A DNA stretch of 64,000 nucleotides from J054 sp963850255 (GCA_963850255.1 CAWKLL010000035.1:33666-97665); one strand, 5' to 3'; shown: positions 9,290 through 19,443, counted from the first letter of the stretch. Numbers and translations: made by a program. Notes: generated from the sequence alone by a model not told the origin.

Positions 9290-10579
9290 TTATTGAGCGT
9301 AGCGCCTCGCGGGCCGGTTCGCTGCCGGACTAGACATAAAGGTGGGCGTTAGCTCGATAAACTGTGAACGGCGACACACTATGATCAATGCCCAGGCCAC
9401 TGCGAACAGCAGCCATAGATGACGCCAATGCGTACTGTCGATAAACAGGCTTTGAAACAGAACCCCGATCAGGCAGGCGAATACCGCAATGGTTTCACCG
9501 CGAAAACTTCGGGTGTTGCGTATCGCTCGGATCAATTGAAATCCGGTCAAAAACAGGAAGCTCAGGAAACCGAAGCCAGCCAGCCAGCCGCCTTCCACCA
9601 GGATGTGCAAATAAAGGTTATGCGGTTCCAGGCCAAACTCCACGGCACTGCGACCGGGTCCTACGCCGATAGGGTTCTCGGAAATACTGTTAATTGCCGC
9701 AGCCTGCGAGGCAAAACGACCGCCACTGGCGGTGTCGTATTTTTGGGTGAGCACAGCGCGCTGAAAAAACCGCTCGCCGATGCTCTCTACGGATACCGCG
9801 CTGGTAATCAGCGCGACCAGAAGAGCGCTGGCAAGCAGCCCGGCGAGCAGCCAGTTCAGGCGGCCGCGCAGGGTTTTTGTATACGCGATACTCAGCATGA
9901 CGAACAAGCCTGTCGACAACAGCATGTTGATCCAGGCACCGCGCGAGAAACTTAGCAATACGCCGAACAGAAAAAACAACAGCAGGGGCCCGAAAACCAG
10001 CGTTCGCAACCCGCCAGCCCGGGTAAGTCGCAACAGGCAGTAAACGGCGGCCGGCACTATGAACGGCCCGAATACATTCGGGTCCTTGAAAGGCCCCTTG
10101 GCGCGCAATCCGCCTTGCCAAAGCTCACCCTTAATCAGGCCGAAGTACTCCAGGCAACCCCAGCCGACGGCAATGACAGCAGCCACCAGATAACCGGCCC
10201 ACAGCGCCCTGAGCATGCGCTCCGGGTTAAGTACGATCAGGCTGGTGAGCAGCAGCCAGGCCAGCACCATGTAAGTTCGTATGCTCAAGGAGCGCAGCGC
10301 CTGGAGCGGATCGGGCGTCGCCGCGGCGGCGAGAATGTTGCCGGCCACGAACAGCCCCAGCAGCACCGTTGCGCTATGCAGTTCGCGGGGAATTCGCAGT
10401 CCATAGGCAAGCAGGCCCACAAACAAGGCAATAGCCAGAATGTCGTAAGGTGCTGGCTCCACAAACACCAGTGATCCCAGTGCCATCAGCAGGCCCAACA
10501 GCCACGCCTGAACCTGACCCGCCGGGTTTACGGCCTGGTGATGAGGCAGCTGCGCAGCGACTCCGATGGCTCGATTCAT
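9290..10579 (-). CDS. O-antigen ligase/polymerase (Wzy_C family) membrane protein
   Basis: The 429-residue polytopic membrane protein has about ten to twelve hydrophobic segments and the Wzy_C domain. In the long periplasmic loop region it shows SGGRFASQAAAI, ENPIGVGPGRS and EPHNLYLHILVEGGW, the usual arginine and histidine signature of O-antigen ligases and Wzy-type polymerases. In this setting, beside Wzx-, Wza- and Wzc-like genes, polymerisation of repeat units in the periplasm is the likelier role. It begins the minus-strand operon that runs to the glycosyltransferase and is separated from the barrel gene by 77 bases. It is divergent from the flippase gene across a 133-base gap. Confidence 0.85.
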   Translation of the reverse strand: MNRAIGVAAQLPHHQAVNPAGQVQAWLLGLLMALGSLVFVEPAPYDILAIALFVGLLAYGLRIPRELHSATVLLGLFVAGNILAAAATPDPLQALRSLSIRTYMVLAWLLLTSLIVLNPERMLRALWAGYLVAAVIAVGWGCLEYFGLIKGELWQGGLRAKGPFKDPNVFGPFIVPAAVYCLLRLTRAGGLRTLVFGPLLLFFLFGVLLSFSRGAWINMLLSTGLFVMLSIAYTKTLRGRLNWLLAGLLASALLVALITSAVSVESIGERFFQRAVLTQKYDTASGGRFASQAAAINSISENPIGVGPGRSAVEFGLEPHNLYLHILVEGGWLAGFGFLSFLFLTGFQLIRAIRNTRSFRGETIAVFACLIGVLFQSLFIDSTHWRHLWLLFAVAWALIIVCRRSQFIELTPTFMSSPAANRPARRYAQ

Positions 10580-10712
10580 AGGTGTTTGAAGCGTGGATTG
10601 AGGCTCAAGAATCCAGTTCTTTGAGCGTGTTATCGTTATTTTCTCAAACTTTAATCATAATAAGTCCTCGGCTCGCCCGTGGCAACGCAGTTAAGTTGAA
10701 ACGACGAGCTTT

Positions 10713-12062
10713 TTGCCCGAAGTGGGACTCAATTCAGGCCCGGAAGTCGATCAGATCGTGAAATCCAGCGATAGCTCATCCGGGCCGAAATCCGGCCTTC
10801 GCCGAATGCTCGGCGGCTCGGCGTTTATTTTTGTCTGTCGAATCGCCGGCGCTGCCCTGACCCTGATAACCCAGATTTTGCTGGCGCGCTGGATGGGCGC
10901 GGAAGAACTCGGTGTTTACGTTATTGCGTTTTCCTGGTGCCTGCTGCTGGCTACCGTGGCAAATCTGGGCTTGCCCATGGCGGCCGTGCGATTTGTAGGC
11001 ATTGGTCTTGCCCAGGGCCGCCAGGCCTACATCCAGGGATTTGTGCGCTTTGGCAGCCGCACCACCCTGCTGGCGAGTCTGTTGGCCGCTGCGATTGGCC
11101 TGATTCTCGTCTGGCAGCTGCCCATTCCGGATGGCTTCCGGTCGACGCTGAGTTTCGCTTTGCTGACCTTGCCGGTAATTGCCGGACTGCAATATCAGTG
11201 TGGACTGGCCAACAGCTTTTCCAATTTCGGTCTGGGCTTTATCCCCAGCAATGTGGCGCGTCCGCTGGTATTTTTTAGCCTGGTTGCAAGCTTCTGGTTA
11301 ATGCGCATTGAGCTTAGTGCCAGCGCTGCCATGGCGCTGCAGCTTGCGGCCGTTGCCGTGGTCGCCCTGGTTACCTTGTGGTTAGTGCGAACTTTTCTGA
11401 GGTCCCGTTTGGGTGATGTAGAGCCTGAATATCATGGCCGTGAATGGCTGCGCGCTTCGGTACCGATGCTGGCTACGATTCTATTTTCTGGCTATTTCGC
11501 TGAAATCATTATCATTTTAATTGGTTTCGCCCTGGCACCTGAGGAGGTGGCGCGTTTCCACGTTAGTTTCCGGCTGGCGCTGCTGATTAGTTTTGGCTTG
11601 TTTGCCATCGACACGGCCACCGCGCCGGATCTGGCCCGCCACTATGCCGCGGGTGACTTCGCTGAAGTCGACCGGGTAGTAAAGCAGGCCACGCGTCTGC
11701 GTATCGCCGGCGCCCTGCTGGCCACCGGCGTTTTTGCTGTTGCCGGTCGCTGGGCCCTGTCCTGGTTCGGGCCGGAATTTGTGGCCGGATATCCGCTGCT
11801 GCTGATACTTGCCTGCGGTCAGTTAGTGCAGTCGGCGGTCGGGCCCGCAGCCCGGCTGATGAGTATTTCCGGGCACCAGGACCAGGCCCTGGCCGTCTCG
11901 GCCGGTGCCCTGCTGCTGGCCATCGTACTGGTGATCTTGCTGGTGCCGCGCTACGGGGCACTGGGTGCGGCCGTGGCCGCGACCCTGGACCTGGCTTTGT
12001 GGGCCTTGACCATGCGTTTTATGTTGCGGCGAAGCACAGGGCTGAAAATTCGGGTTTTCTAA
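10713..12062 (+). CDS. Oligosaccharide flippase (Wzx-like, MATE/MOP superfamily)
   Basis: This is an inner-membrane flippase of about 435-449 residues with twelve to fourteen hydrophobic helices. The N-terminus shows GGSAFIFVCRIAGAALTLITQ and LARWMGAEELGVYVIAFSW, typical of the polysaccharide biosynthesis protein family. The second half repeats the MOP fold, with a polysaccharide synthase C-terminal region. It should move lipid-linked repeat units to the periplasmic face. The first possible start is TTG at 10713; GTG at 10758 is an alternative that removes 15 polar residues, and neither has a strong RBS. It stands alone on the plus strand, convergent with the glycosidase-like gene. Confidence 0.88.
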   Translation: MPEVGLNSGPEVDQIVKSSDSSSGPKSGLRRMLGGSAFIFVCRIAGAALTLITQILLARWMGAEELGVYVIAFSWCLLLATVANLGLPMAAVRFVGIGLAQGRQAYIQGFVRFGSRTTLLASLLAAAIGLILVWQLPIPDGFRSTLSFALLTLPVIAGLQYQCGLANSFSNFGLGFIPSNVARPLVFFSLVASFWLMRIELSASAAMALQLAAVAVVALVTLWLVRTFLRSRLGDVEPEYHGREWLRASVPMLATILFSGYFAEIIIILIGFALAPEEVARFHVSFRLALLISFGLFAIDTATAPDLARHYAAGDFAEVDRVVKQATRLRIAGALLATGVFAVAGRWALSWFGPEFVAGYPLLLILACGQLVQSAVGPAARLMSISGHQDQALAVSAGALLLAIVLVILLVPRYGALGAAVAATLDLALWALTMRFMLRRSTGLKIRVF

Positions 12063-12076
12063 GCCCTGCCGCCCGG

Positions 12077-13310
12077 TCAGTTCGGCACTGAGGCGCAATC
12101 CTTGAGCAATACCATGGCCTCGCCGCCGGCCAGTTGCAGGCTTCCGGCGCTGCGCCCGCCGAGCGCGCGATAATCGCCGGGCACCACCAGGCTTGTGCGC
12201 CGGCCACCGGGCTGATTGAGCAGCACGCGCCCACAGGCAAAATCCCGGCGCAGAAGTCCGCGCCATGACTCACGCGGGCCCAGCGCCGCACCCAGGTCGA
12301 GCCGGTAACCCGGCCAGAAAGTCTCGGGCCCGGTCCAGTCCAGCTGGTTGCTGCTCAGCAGATCGCGACCGTTGTTGACCAGCAGGTAGGCGGCCAGGCC
12401 GAACTCACGCTGTACTTCGCTGCTGCCGTAGTCCATCAGAATTACCGCCCGACCGCGTTGGTGGACCAGATCAATGAAACTCAGAAAGCGTTCAAATCCG
12501 AACCGTCCATCGCCATAGCGCAAGCCGCTGTCCGTCGCACCACGTTCCAGGTTGATGTAATCCGCGGCGTCTATCTGGCGCAGAATTGCAGGGTCGTCGA
12601 ATTCGCCGGCGTACCAGATGGCGTTGTGCGCGAGCTCGATATCCGGCAACGCGGCACGCAGCGCCTCCATGAATTCAGCAAAGTAGCGACGCCAGTCTTC
12701 CAGCAACATCGGCTTGCCGGTTCTGGGATCTATGGGCTTAACGTGCTGTCCCTCGCCGTCGCTCACCCGCCAGGTCAGGTTGACATCGTCGACCCAGATG
12801 CCGTCGATAGCCCGGCGCAATTTTCTCGCGCGCCTGTTCTATCCAGTGGGCCTGAAACTCCGGGTTGCCCATATCGGCAGCAAATTGCGGGCAGCTGCCC
12901 CGTTGGCAGCCCCAGGGGATATATAACTGATTGCCCTGCGCATCGCGTAGCACCCAGTCGGGCTGCTTACGGTACTCCGGCCAGTGCGGCTTGAGCGCAT
13001 AACTGTCTTTGTACACCCAGGCATTGGGATACCAGCGCAAGCGCTTATCAAAATAGGGGCTGTAGGTTTGCATGCGGGTAAAGGCCGCACGCATCCAGGC
13101 CTGTGTGCGCTTGTCCGGGTTCTTCGAATAACGATCAAAATCCGAATCTGCGATGTTGTAAAAGCGCACCTTGCCGGCGGGGGCAGGATCCAGTGGGGGG
13201 GAGGCCAGGCCCAGGTCGCACAGGGCAAAAATACCCAGGAGCACAGCAAAGCCGGCCGCTATCCGGGAAAAGCGGCCGGCTACCTGTCGCGAGGAAAATT
13301 GCTTTGGCAT
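12077..13310 (-). pseudogene. Glycosidase-like secreted protein, frame broken once
   Basis: Two reading frames join into one protein of about 410 residues. The N-terminal part (from ATG 13310) has a signal peptide ending near LGLASPP, then KVRFYNIADSDFDRYSKNP and QGNQLYIPWGCQRG. The C-terminal part continues with IDGIWVDDVNLTWRV, ADYINLERGATDSG and AVILMDYGSS. The break is near 12825-12835, where the coding strand reads GAGAAAATTGCGCC. Dropping one base from the A run restores the frame. Acidic motifs at the ends of strands (WVDDVN, NLERG) suggest a TIM-barrel of the hypothetical glycosyl-hydrolase type (GHL-like) seen in exopolysaccharide loci. It is probably periplasmic or secreted and may trim or release polymer. 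The family assignment is tentative. Confidence 0.5.
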
Positions 13311-13420
13311 AGGGCATAGTTTAACGGTCACCGGCTGGTAGCCAGCGCCAGACTTGTCTTAAGCACAATAATTGGACGTTTCGGCTGCCGCATCGGCAAG
13401 CGCGGGGCGAGGGGGCCGAA

Positions 13421-14254
13421 GTGCTGCAACTGATAAGAAAATACCCGTTGCCGGCCTACGTGGGTCTGGCCTACGCGATTACCTGGAGCATAGCCCTGCC
13501 TGGGCTGCTGATCAGCCGCGGCTACTTGAGCGGACCCGACCTGCATTTGCTCGAGCCGGTGGCCGCGTTCGGTCCGTTTGTCGCCGCCATGCTGGTGGCC
13601 AGGGCTTGCTTCGGACGCAGCGGACCGGCCGGGATCCTCAAGCGTCTAAGTCGCTGGCGCGTTGGACTGGGCGTTGGAATTCTGTCTGTGTTGAGCCCGG
13701 TCGTGTTGTTGCTTTTGGCGTTGTTGGCAGTGGCGCTCACCAGCGGACTGGCCATTGAGCCGGACAATGCCCGGCTAAGCCGGCTGATGAGCGTATCGGG
13801 TCTGGTCAACCTGGTGATCGTTGGCGCGCTGCTGCAAGCCTGGGGTGAAGAGCCCGGCTGGCGTGGTTTCTTGCTGGCACGTCTGCGTGAGCGGCGCGGT
13901 CCGCTGGTCGCCAGCCTGGCACTGTTTCCTGTCTGGCTGCTCTGGCACTTGCCGTTCTTTCTAAGCCGTCCGGAGTTCGGCCTGGCCCAATGGCTGGGAT
14001 TCTCGGTGGGTATCCTGTCTGCCTCGATCTGGCTGACGCTGATCTGGGAAGCCAGTGGCAGCGTGCTGATGGCAATCATCTGGCATGCCATGGTCAATAT
14101 TTGTCGCGGTATCGCGCTGGCCGTTTCACCGCCGTTGTTCCTGGCCATGAGTAATGCCGTATTGCTGGGCGCGGTGCTGATTGTGATTTACTGGTTCTGG
14201 CGCTCGCGGCGAGACAGGCGTCCAGGTTCGTCGGCAGAAACCGCTGCCGGCTAG
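13421..14254 (+). CDS. CPBP-family intramembrane metalloprotease
   Basis: This is a 277-residue membrane protein with about eight hydrophobic segments. It shows the three CPBP (Abi/CAAX protease) motifs: EEPGWRGFLLARL with the paired glutamates and arginine, WHLPFF with the metal-binding histidine, and HAMVN with the second histidine and asparagine. These residues place a glutamate-type metal site inside the membrane. The start is GTG. Bacterial members act in bacteriocin self-immunity, membrane protein processing or unknown roles. Nothing beside this gene identifies its target: it is divergent from the glycosidase-like gene and followed by a 333-base gap. Confidence 0.88.
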   Translation: MLQLIRKYPLPAYVGLAYAITWSIALPGLLISRGYLSGPDLHLLEPVAAFGPFVAAMLVARACFGRSGPAGILKRLSRWRVGLGVGILSVLSPVVLLLLALLAVALTSGLAIEPDNARLSRLMSVSGLVNLVIVGALLQAWGEEPGWRGFLLARLRERRGPLVASLALFPVWLLWHLPFFLSRPEFGLAQWLGFSVGILSASIWLTLIWEASGSVLMAIIWHAMVNICRGIALAVSPPLFLAMSNAVLLGAVLIVIYWFWRSRRDRRPGSSAETAAG

Positions 14255-14587
14255 CCCGGAAACGAGCGGTCACGGTTGGCCGCTAGCCTGAAAAATTTGC
14301 ACTAAATCCTGTGCGCAGGGCCTCCACAGCGGCTCCGGGTGAGCCATTGAGTTTTTCCGGATGCATAGGTCGCGCAGCGTTTGCACTATGGTCGCTGAGG
14401 CGGCAGCAATCCCGTCGACAGCCAGCCTGAGGCTGAGTCATTTCAACAGCCAAACGCGCCGTGACTGTGACTATTTAACATAAAAAACATGAACTTGGCT
14501 TTACTAACTTACGCTGATTCTCTAATCTGATTTCACACACAAGTCAGCCTGTAGCAACTACTTCACCTCGCGGGCACTGGGAGCAAT
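14255..14587. other. 333-base intergenic region, no gene seen
   Basis: No reading frame in this stretch looks coding. A weak imperfect hairpin (GCGGTC/GGCCGC, loop ACGGTT) lies just after the protease stop, without a T run, so I do not call a terminator. The last 120 bases are relatively AT-rich (around ATTTAACATAAAAAACATG and CTTACGCTGATTCTCTAATC) and probably hold the promoter of the next gene. I could not find a convincing -35/-10 pair. Confidence 0.5.
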
Positions 14588-15160
14588 GTGTCGCAAGATC
14601 TCATGGGCCGCGGCGATGGACGCCTTAGACAGGGCGCCGAATTAACGGCTGTTGCTGATGGCCTGCCTGGCGGCGAGCGCCGCGCGGGTGATGACCGGCG
14701 AACCCACAGCTTGCTCTCCTTTACCTACGGCGGCCTGCGACCGCGACGCCGCCTGGGTCGCCGCGACGGCGATGAGCACCGCATTTTTCTTGACTGGCAT
14801 GAACCGCGGGTACTGTATCTGGCCCTCGCGATACTGCTAATGAGCTGTCTGGACGCGCTGCTGACCCTGAACATTCTCACCGTGGGCGGCCGTGAATTGA
14901 ACGGCCTCATGGACTGGCTGATTCGTAGCGATGTGGCCTGGTTTATCGGCGTCAAGATCGGCGTTACTGGGCTCGCTATCAGCCTGTTGGTGGTCGCCGT
15001 CAACCGGCACCTGCTTGGGGTCGTCCCGGTGATAAGAATCTTGCAGCTGGTCTGCCTGGGCTACCTGTTGCTGATGGCCTGGGAGCTCTATCTGCTGATG
15101 GGCATGTTCCCGAATTGGCTCAATCAGCTGCTGGGTGTCGAGCTTTTTTCCCTGCACTAG
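14588..15160 (+). CDS. DUF5658-like small membrane protein
   Basis: The 190-residue protein has a polar, arginine-rich N-terminal 60 residues. Three hydrophobic helices follow, at about 78-100 (LALAILLMSCLDALLTLNIL), 120-145 and 150-175. The pattern DALLTLN, then a short loop ending in G-x-ELN, then MDWLI matches the DUF5658 family of uncharacterised inner-membrane proteins. The start is GTG at 14588 with GGGAG five bases before it. It lies alone between the CPBP protease and sucA. No function is known. Confidence 0.6.
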   Translation: MSQDLMGRGDGRLRQGAELTAVADGLPGGERRAGDDRRTHSLLSFTYGGLRPRRRLGRRDGDEHRIFLDWHEPRVLYLALAILLMSCLDALLTLNILTVGGRELNGLMDWLIRSDVAWFIGVKIGVTGLAISLLVVAVNRHLLGVVPVIRILQLVCLGYLLLMAWELYLLMGMFPNWLNQLLGVELFSLH

Positions 15161-15250
15161 ATCATCCGACCAGCCTTAGCGCCTTGCGCCAGTCCGGCGA
15201 CGGGTGGTCAAAATCGGCTGACAGATCACGTTTTTTCTGACCGTTGCGCG

Positions 15251-15279
15251 TTTCCTGACGGCAGGCCTTGGGCTACACT
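15251..15279 (+). promoter_or_regulatory. Possible promoter of the sucA operon
   Basis: TTTCCT (15251-15256) and TACACT (15274-15279) are separated by 17 bases and lie about 70 bases upstream of the sucA ATG. Both hexamers match the sigma-70 consensus only in part, so this is a weak prediction from spacing and position. Confidence 0.25.
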
Positions 15280-15349
15280 ACGGTCGCATTGCTGCTCTTC
15301 TTGCAGCGCCCGCGGACTTCCGCTTCAGTCAAACTACTAAGCCAGGGCC

Positions 15350-18175
15350 ATGAGCCAAACCCTAGAGTACCGATATGCCTGGTCGCCGTTATTCGGCGGC
15401 AACGCCCTATATGTAGAAGATCTCTACGAGACCTATCTGCGCAACCCCCAGTCTGTGCCGGAAAACTGGCAACGCTTTTTTGCCGGTATTGGCGGTGCAG
15501 CGCAAGATGCCGTCTCGCATCGCGAGCTGCAGGCAGCGCTGGCCGCCGGCAGCTTGCCGGCCCTGGCCAGCAGTCAGCCTGCGGCGCCCCGCGTAGCGGC
15601 CGCCAATGCCAAGCAGGCCGCGGTGTCGCGGCTGATCCAGGTGTATTCGCTGCGTGGTCATCAGATTGCCGATCTGGATCCGCTCAAGTTGACGCAACGT
15701 CGGATGCCGGCCGTGCTGAAGCTGGACTATCTCGGCCTGACCAAAGCCGATATGGACACGGAATTCTTTGCCGGCGGTCTGGCGGGCAGCGGAGAAGGCC
15801 GCTTACCCCTGCGTGAAATAGTGCGAATCCTCAAGCAGGTTTACTGCGGCAAGGTGGGCGCCGACTTTGCGCATTTGTCACGCGGTCGCGAGCGCCTGTG
15901 GATTCGTGAGCACCTGGAACGCGGCATGCTCGGCGAGCCCTTTAGTGAAGAGGAGCGTCGCGGCATTCTGGAACAGGTCACCGCCGCCGAAGGCATCGAG
16001 CGTTACCTCCACACCAAGTACGTCGGCCAAAAGCGCTTCTCGCTGGAGGGCGGCGACAGCCTGATTCCGATGCTCGATCACCTGATTCAGTGGGGCGGTA
16101 GCGCCGGCATCCAGGAATGCGTTATCGGGATGGCGCATCGTGGGCGCATTAATGTGCTGGTGAATGTGCTCGGCAAGGCCCCGCAGGAATTGTTCAGCGA
16201 GTTTGAAGGTGATTTCGATCTGCAGGCGATGACCGGCTCGGGTGACGTTAAATATCACCTCGGCTTTTCTTCGGATATTCATACGCCAGGCGACAACGTG
16301 CACGTAGTGCTGGCGTTTAATCCCTCGCACCTGGAAATCGTTAACCCTGTGGTCGAGGGCTCGGTTCGCGCCCGCCAGGAACGACGGGGCGATGACTCGG
16401 GCACTGAGATATTGCCGGTTCTTATCCACGGGGATGCGGCGTTTGCCGGGCAGGGTGTGGTTACAGAAACCTTCCAGCTCTCCCAGGCGCGCGGCTTCAG
16501 CACCGGCGGAACCGTACACATCGTAGTTAACAATCAGGTCGGCTTCACCACCAGTGATCCGCGCGATGCGCGTTCCACGCCGTATTGCAGCGATGTGGCC
16601 AAAATGATCGAGGCGCCCGTGTTTCACGTCAACGGTGATGATCCGGAAGCCTGTGTCTTCGTTACACAACTGGCCATGGACTATCGTCAAACCTTCCACA
16701 AGGACGTGGTCATTGATCTGGTCTGTTATCGCCGGCATGGGCATAACGAAGCCGATGAGCCGTCGGCCACCCAGCCGCGCATGTATCAGGTCATCAAAAA
16801 GCATCCGACGGTTCGCCAGCTCTACACCACCAGGCTGGTGGAGCAGGGTGTCGTCGACGCCACCGAGCCGGATCAGATGGTCGAGGCCTTGCGCGACCGA
16901 CTGGACGCGGGCCAGCCGTTACCCGTTGCGGTTATCGGCAATATCGGTAACGAGTACACCGTCGACTGGACTCCCTATGAAAAGCCGGATCCGGACGTCG
17001 AGGTCAAAACCGCGATTACACAAGCCGAGGTGGATTTTCTCGGCCGTCAAGTCACCCGCGTCCCGCGCGGCTTCACGCTGCATCCGCGGGTTGCCAAAAT
17101 AGTTACCGATCGCGAGCGGATGGCCTCGGGCGAGATACCCATGGACTGGGGCTTCGCCGAACTGATGGCCTACGGTAGCATTCTCAAGGATGGCTACAGA
17201 ATTCGACTGACCGGCCAGGATAGTCGTCGCGGCACCTTTTTCCATCGCCACGCCGCGCTCTATGATCAGAACACGGGCCGCTCATATTTGCCGCTAGACG
17301 ACATCGATAATCGTCGCGGGTCGTTCACCGTGACGGACTCCTTGCTCTCGGAAGAGGCGGTAATGGGTTTTGAGTATGGCTATGCCAGCACAGACCCCGA
17401 GACCCTGGTCATCTGGGAAGGCCAGTTTGGCGATTTCGCCAACGGAGCCCAGGTAGTGATCGACCAGTTCATAACCTCCGGCGAGGCTAAATGGCAGCGC
17501 ATGTGCGGCATGGCATTGTTCTTGCCGCATGGCTACGAGGGGCAGGGTCCGGAGCATTCTTCTGCGCGTCTGGAGCGTTTCCTGCAACTTTGCGCCGAGA
17601 ACAATATTTACGTCTGTGTGCCGTCCAATCCCGCACAGATGTTCCACATGCTGCGCCGGCAAATGTTGCGGCCCCTGCGGCGACCACTGATCGTACTGAC
17701 GCCGAAAAGTTTGCTGCGCCATCGACTGGCCAGTTCGCCACTGAGCGATTTGTCCGGTGGCAGTTTCCAGCGCCTGATTGGGGATATTGATGCGCCCGAT
17801 CCTGAGCAGGTGAAGCGGGTGGTGTTCTGCAGCGGCAAGGTTTTCTATGACTTGCTGGAGGCGAAGCGGAGCCACGAGGTTAGCGATGTGGCGGTAATTC
17901 GTATCGAGCAGTTGTATCCGTTTCCGATTCGCGAATATGCCGAATCCATTGCCGGCTATCCGAATGCGAACGAATTCGTCTGGTGTCAGGAAGAACCGCA
18001 AAATCAGGGTGCCTGGTACCAGATTCGTCATCGTCTCCAGGAGCCCCTCGGGCCGGAGCATCATCTGTATTACGCCGGACGACCGCATGCCGCGGCCCCT
18101 GCATCCGGAATTTTTAAACTGCACGTGCAGCAGCAGCAGGCCCTGGTGGAAGCTGCGCTGCGCATTGATCGCTAA
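15350..18175 (+). CDS. sucA: 2-oxoglutarate dehydrogenase E1 component
   Basis: The 941-residue thiamine-diphosphate enzyme decarboxylates 2-oxoglutarate and passes the succinyl group to the lipoyl arm of E2 in the TCA cycle. The N-terminus has the E2-binding segment with LFGGNALYVEDLYETYLRNP. The core has GMAHRGRINVLVNVLGK, then the cofactor region GDAAFAGQGVV to VNNQVGFTTSDP. The C-terminal part includes HGYEGQGPEHSSARLERFLQ and WCQEEPQNQGAW. Length is the family norm (about 930-950). It is first of sucA-sucB-lpdA, with 17 bases to sucB. No succinate dehydrogenase genes are upstream, unlike E. coli. Confidence 0.97.
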   Translation: MSQTLEYRYAWSPLFGGNALYVEDLYETYLRNPQSVPENWQRFFAGIGGAAQDAVSHRELQAALAAGSLPALASSQPAAPRVAAANAKQAAVSRLIQVYSLRGHQIADLDPLKLTQRRMPAVLKLDYLGLTKADMDTEFFAGGLAGSGEGRLPLREIVRILKQVYCGKVGADFAHLSRGRERLWIREHLERGMLGEPFSEEERRGILEQVTAAEGIERYLHTKYVGQKRFSLEGGDSLIPMLDHLIQWGGSAGIQECVIGMAHRGRINVLVNVLGKAPQELFSEFEGDFDLQAMTGSGDVKYHLGFSSDIHTPGDNVHVVLAFNPSHLEIVNPVVEGSVRARQERRGDDSGTEILPVLIHGDAAFAGQGVVTETFQLSQARGFSTGGTVHIVVNNQVGFTTSDPRDARSTPYCSDVAKMIEAPVFHVNGDDPEACVFVTQLAMDYRQTFHKDVVIDLVCYRRHGHNEADEPSATQPRMYQVIKKHPTVRQLYTTRLVEQGVVDATEPDQMVEALRDRLDAGQPLPVAVIGNIGNEYTVDWTPYEKPDPDVEVKTAITQAEVDFLGRQVTRVPRGFTLHPRVAKIVTDRERMASGEIPMDWGFAELMAYGSILKDGYRIRLTGQDSRRGTFFHRHAALYDQNTGRSYLPLDDIDNRRGSFTVTDSLLSEEAVMGFEYGYASTDPETLVIWEGQFGDFANGAQVVIDQFITSGEAKWQRMCGMALFLPHGYEGQGPEHSSARLERFLQLCAENNIYVCVPSNPAQMFHMLRRQMLRPLRRPLIVLTPKSLLRHRLASSPLSDLSGGSFQRLIGDIDAPDPEQVKRVVFCSGKVFYDLLEAKRSHEVSDVAVIRIEQLYPFPIREYAESIAGYPNANEFVWCQEEPQNQGAWYQIRHRLQEPLGPEHHLYYAGRPHAAAPASGIFKLHVQQQQALVEAALRIDR

Positions 18176-18192
18176 GCGAGGAAGTCCAAGCC

Positions 18193-19443
18193 ATGAGCGT
18201 GGAAGTTAAGGTTCCGCAACTACCCGAGTCGGTCTCCGACGCCACCCTGGTCAGCTGGCACAAGGCGCCGGGTGACAGTGTCTCGCGCGACGAAAACCTG
18301 GTCGATCTGGAAACCGACAAAGTGGTGCTTGAAGTGCCGGCACCGGTATCCGGGGTGCTGGCGGAAATCAAGATTGATAACGGCGCCACGGTTACCAGCG
18401 GCCAGCTGTTGGCAATATTGGAACCCGGCGAGGCCGCCGCCGAATCTCCGGCGGCCGCACCCGCGTCGGCAGCGCCGGCTGCCGCACCCGTAGTGGCAGC
18501 AATCAGCTCACCGGCAGCAACTGCCGGCGACGATGATGATTCGAATAAGGATAAATTGAGTCCGGCAGTGCGGCGTCTGCTGCAGGAGCACGATGTCGAC
18601 CCTGCGCAGGTCAAGGGGACGGGGCGCGGCGGTCGTATTCTAAAATCTGACGTCAGTGATTTTCTTGACCGGCGCTTACAGCCCGAAGGAGACACTGAGG
18701 ATATGCCCGTGGAGTCCGCACCCGCGGAGTCCGTGCCGGGCGAGCGGCGCGAACACCGCGTGGCGATGAGTCGCCTGCGTACGCGGATCGCCGAACGTAT
18801 GGTGGAAGCGCAGCAAACGGCTGCCATGTTGACCACTTTTAACGAAGTGGATCTGACCGAAGTTATTGCCCTGCGCAGTCGTTATAAGGAAGCCTTTGAG
18901 AAACAGCACGACGTGAAGCTCGGTTTCATGTCGTTCTTTGTGCGCGCCAGCATTGAAGCGCTGCGCCGGTTCCCGGTGGTGAATGCCTCTATTGAAGGCA
19001 ATGAGGTTGTTTATCACGAGTATTACGACGTCGGTATTGCAGTAAGCAGCGAGCGTGGCCTGCTGGTCCCGGTTATTCGCGATGTCGATCGAATGAGCTT
19101 TGCCGATATCGAGAAGTCCATCAGTGCCTATGGCCGCAAGGCGCGCGATGGCAGTATCAGCATGGACGAGCTCACCGGCGGCACCTTTACTATCACCAAC
19201 GGTGGTGTTTTCGGATCCATGCTGTCGACGCCGATTCTCAACCCGCCCCAGAGCGGTATTCTTGGCATGCACAATATCCAGCAGCGTGCCATGGTGGTAG
19301 ACGGCCAGATTGAGGCGCGTCCGGTGATGTATGTGGCACTGACCTATGATCACCGCATTATTGACGGTCGCGAGGCAGTACAGTTCCTGGTGGCAGTCAA
19401 AGAGGCCCTGGAAGATCCGGGCCGGTTGCTGCTGCAAGTCTGA
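18193..19443 (+). CDS. sucB: 2-oxoglutarate dehydrogenase E2 (dihydrolipoyl succinyltransferase)
   Basis: The 416-residue core subunit transfers the succinyl group to CoA. Domains in order: one lipoyl domain (about 2-77) with the lipoylated lysine at K43 in ETDKV, an Ala/Pro-rich linker (about 85-115), the peripheral subunit-binding domain (LSPAVRRLLQEHDVDPAQVKGTGRGGR, about 122-155), a second linker, and the catalytic domain with YDHRIIDGREA (H387, D391). The start is ATG 11 bases after GAGGAAG. It lies between sucA and lpdA, as expected for one complex. Confidence 0.97.
   Translation: MSVEVKVPQLPESVSDATLVSWHKAPGDSVSRDENLVDLETDKVVLEVPAPVSGVLAEIKIDNGATVTSGQLLAILEPGEAAAESPAAAPASAAPAAAPVVAAISSPAATAGDDDDSNKDKLSPAVRRLLQEHDVDPAQVKGTGRGGRILKSDVSDFLDRRLQPEGDTEDMPVESAPAESVPGERREHRVAMSRLRTRIAERMVEAQQTAAMLTTFNEVDLTEVIALRSRYKEAFEKQHDVKLGFMSFFVRASIEALRRFPVVNASIEGNEVVYHEYYDVGIAVSSERGLLVPVIRDVDRMSFADIEKSISAYGRKARDGSISMDELTGGTFTITNGGVFGSMLSTPILNPPQSGILGMHNIQQRAMVVDGQIEARPVMYVALTYDHRIIDGREAVQFLVAVKEALEDPGRLLLQV

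Noticed and set aside
15878..16804. Long antisense frame within sucA
   Set aside because: sucA is fully conserved in its own frame; the antisense protein resembles nothing.
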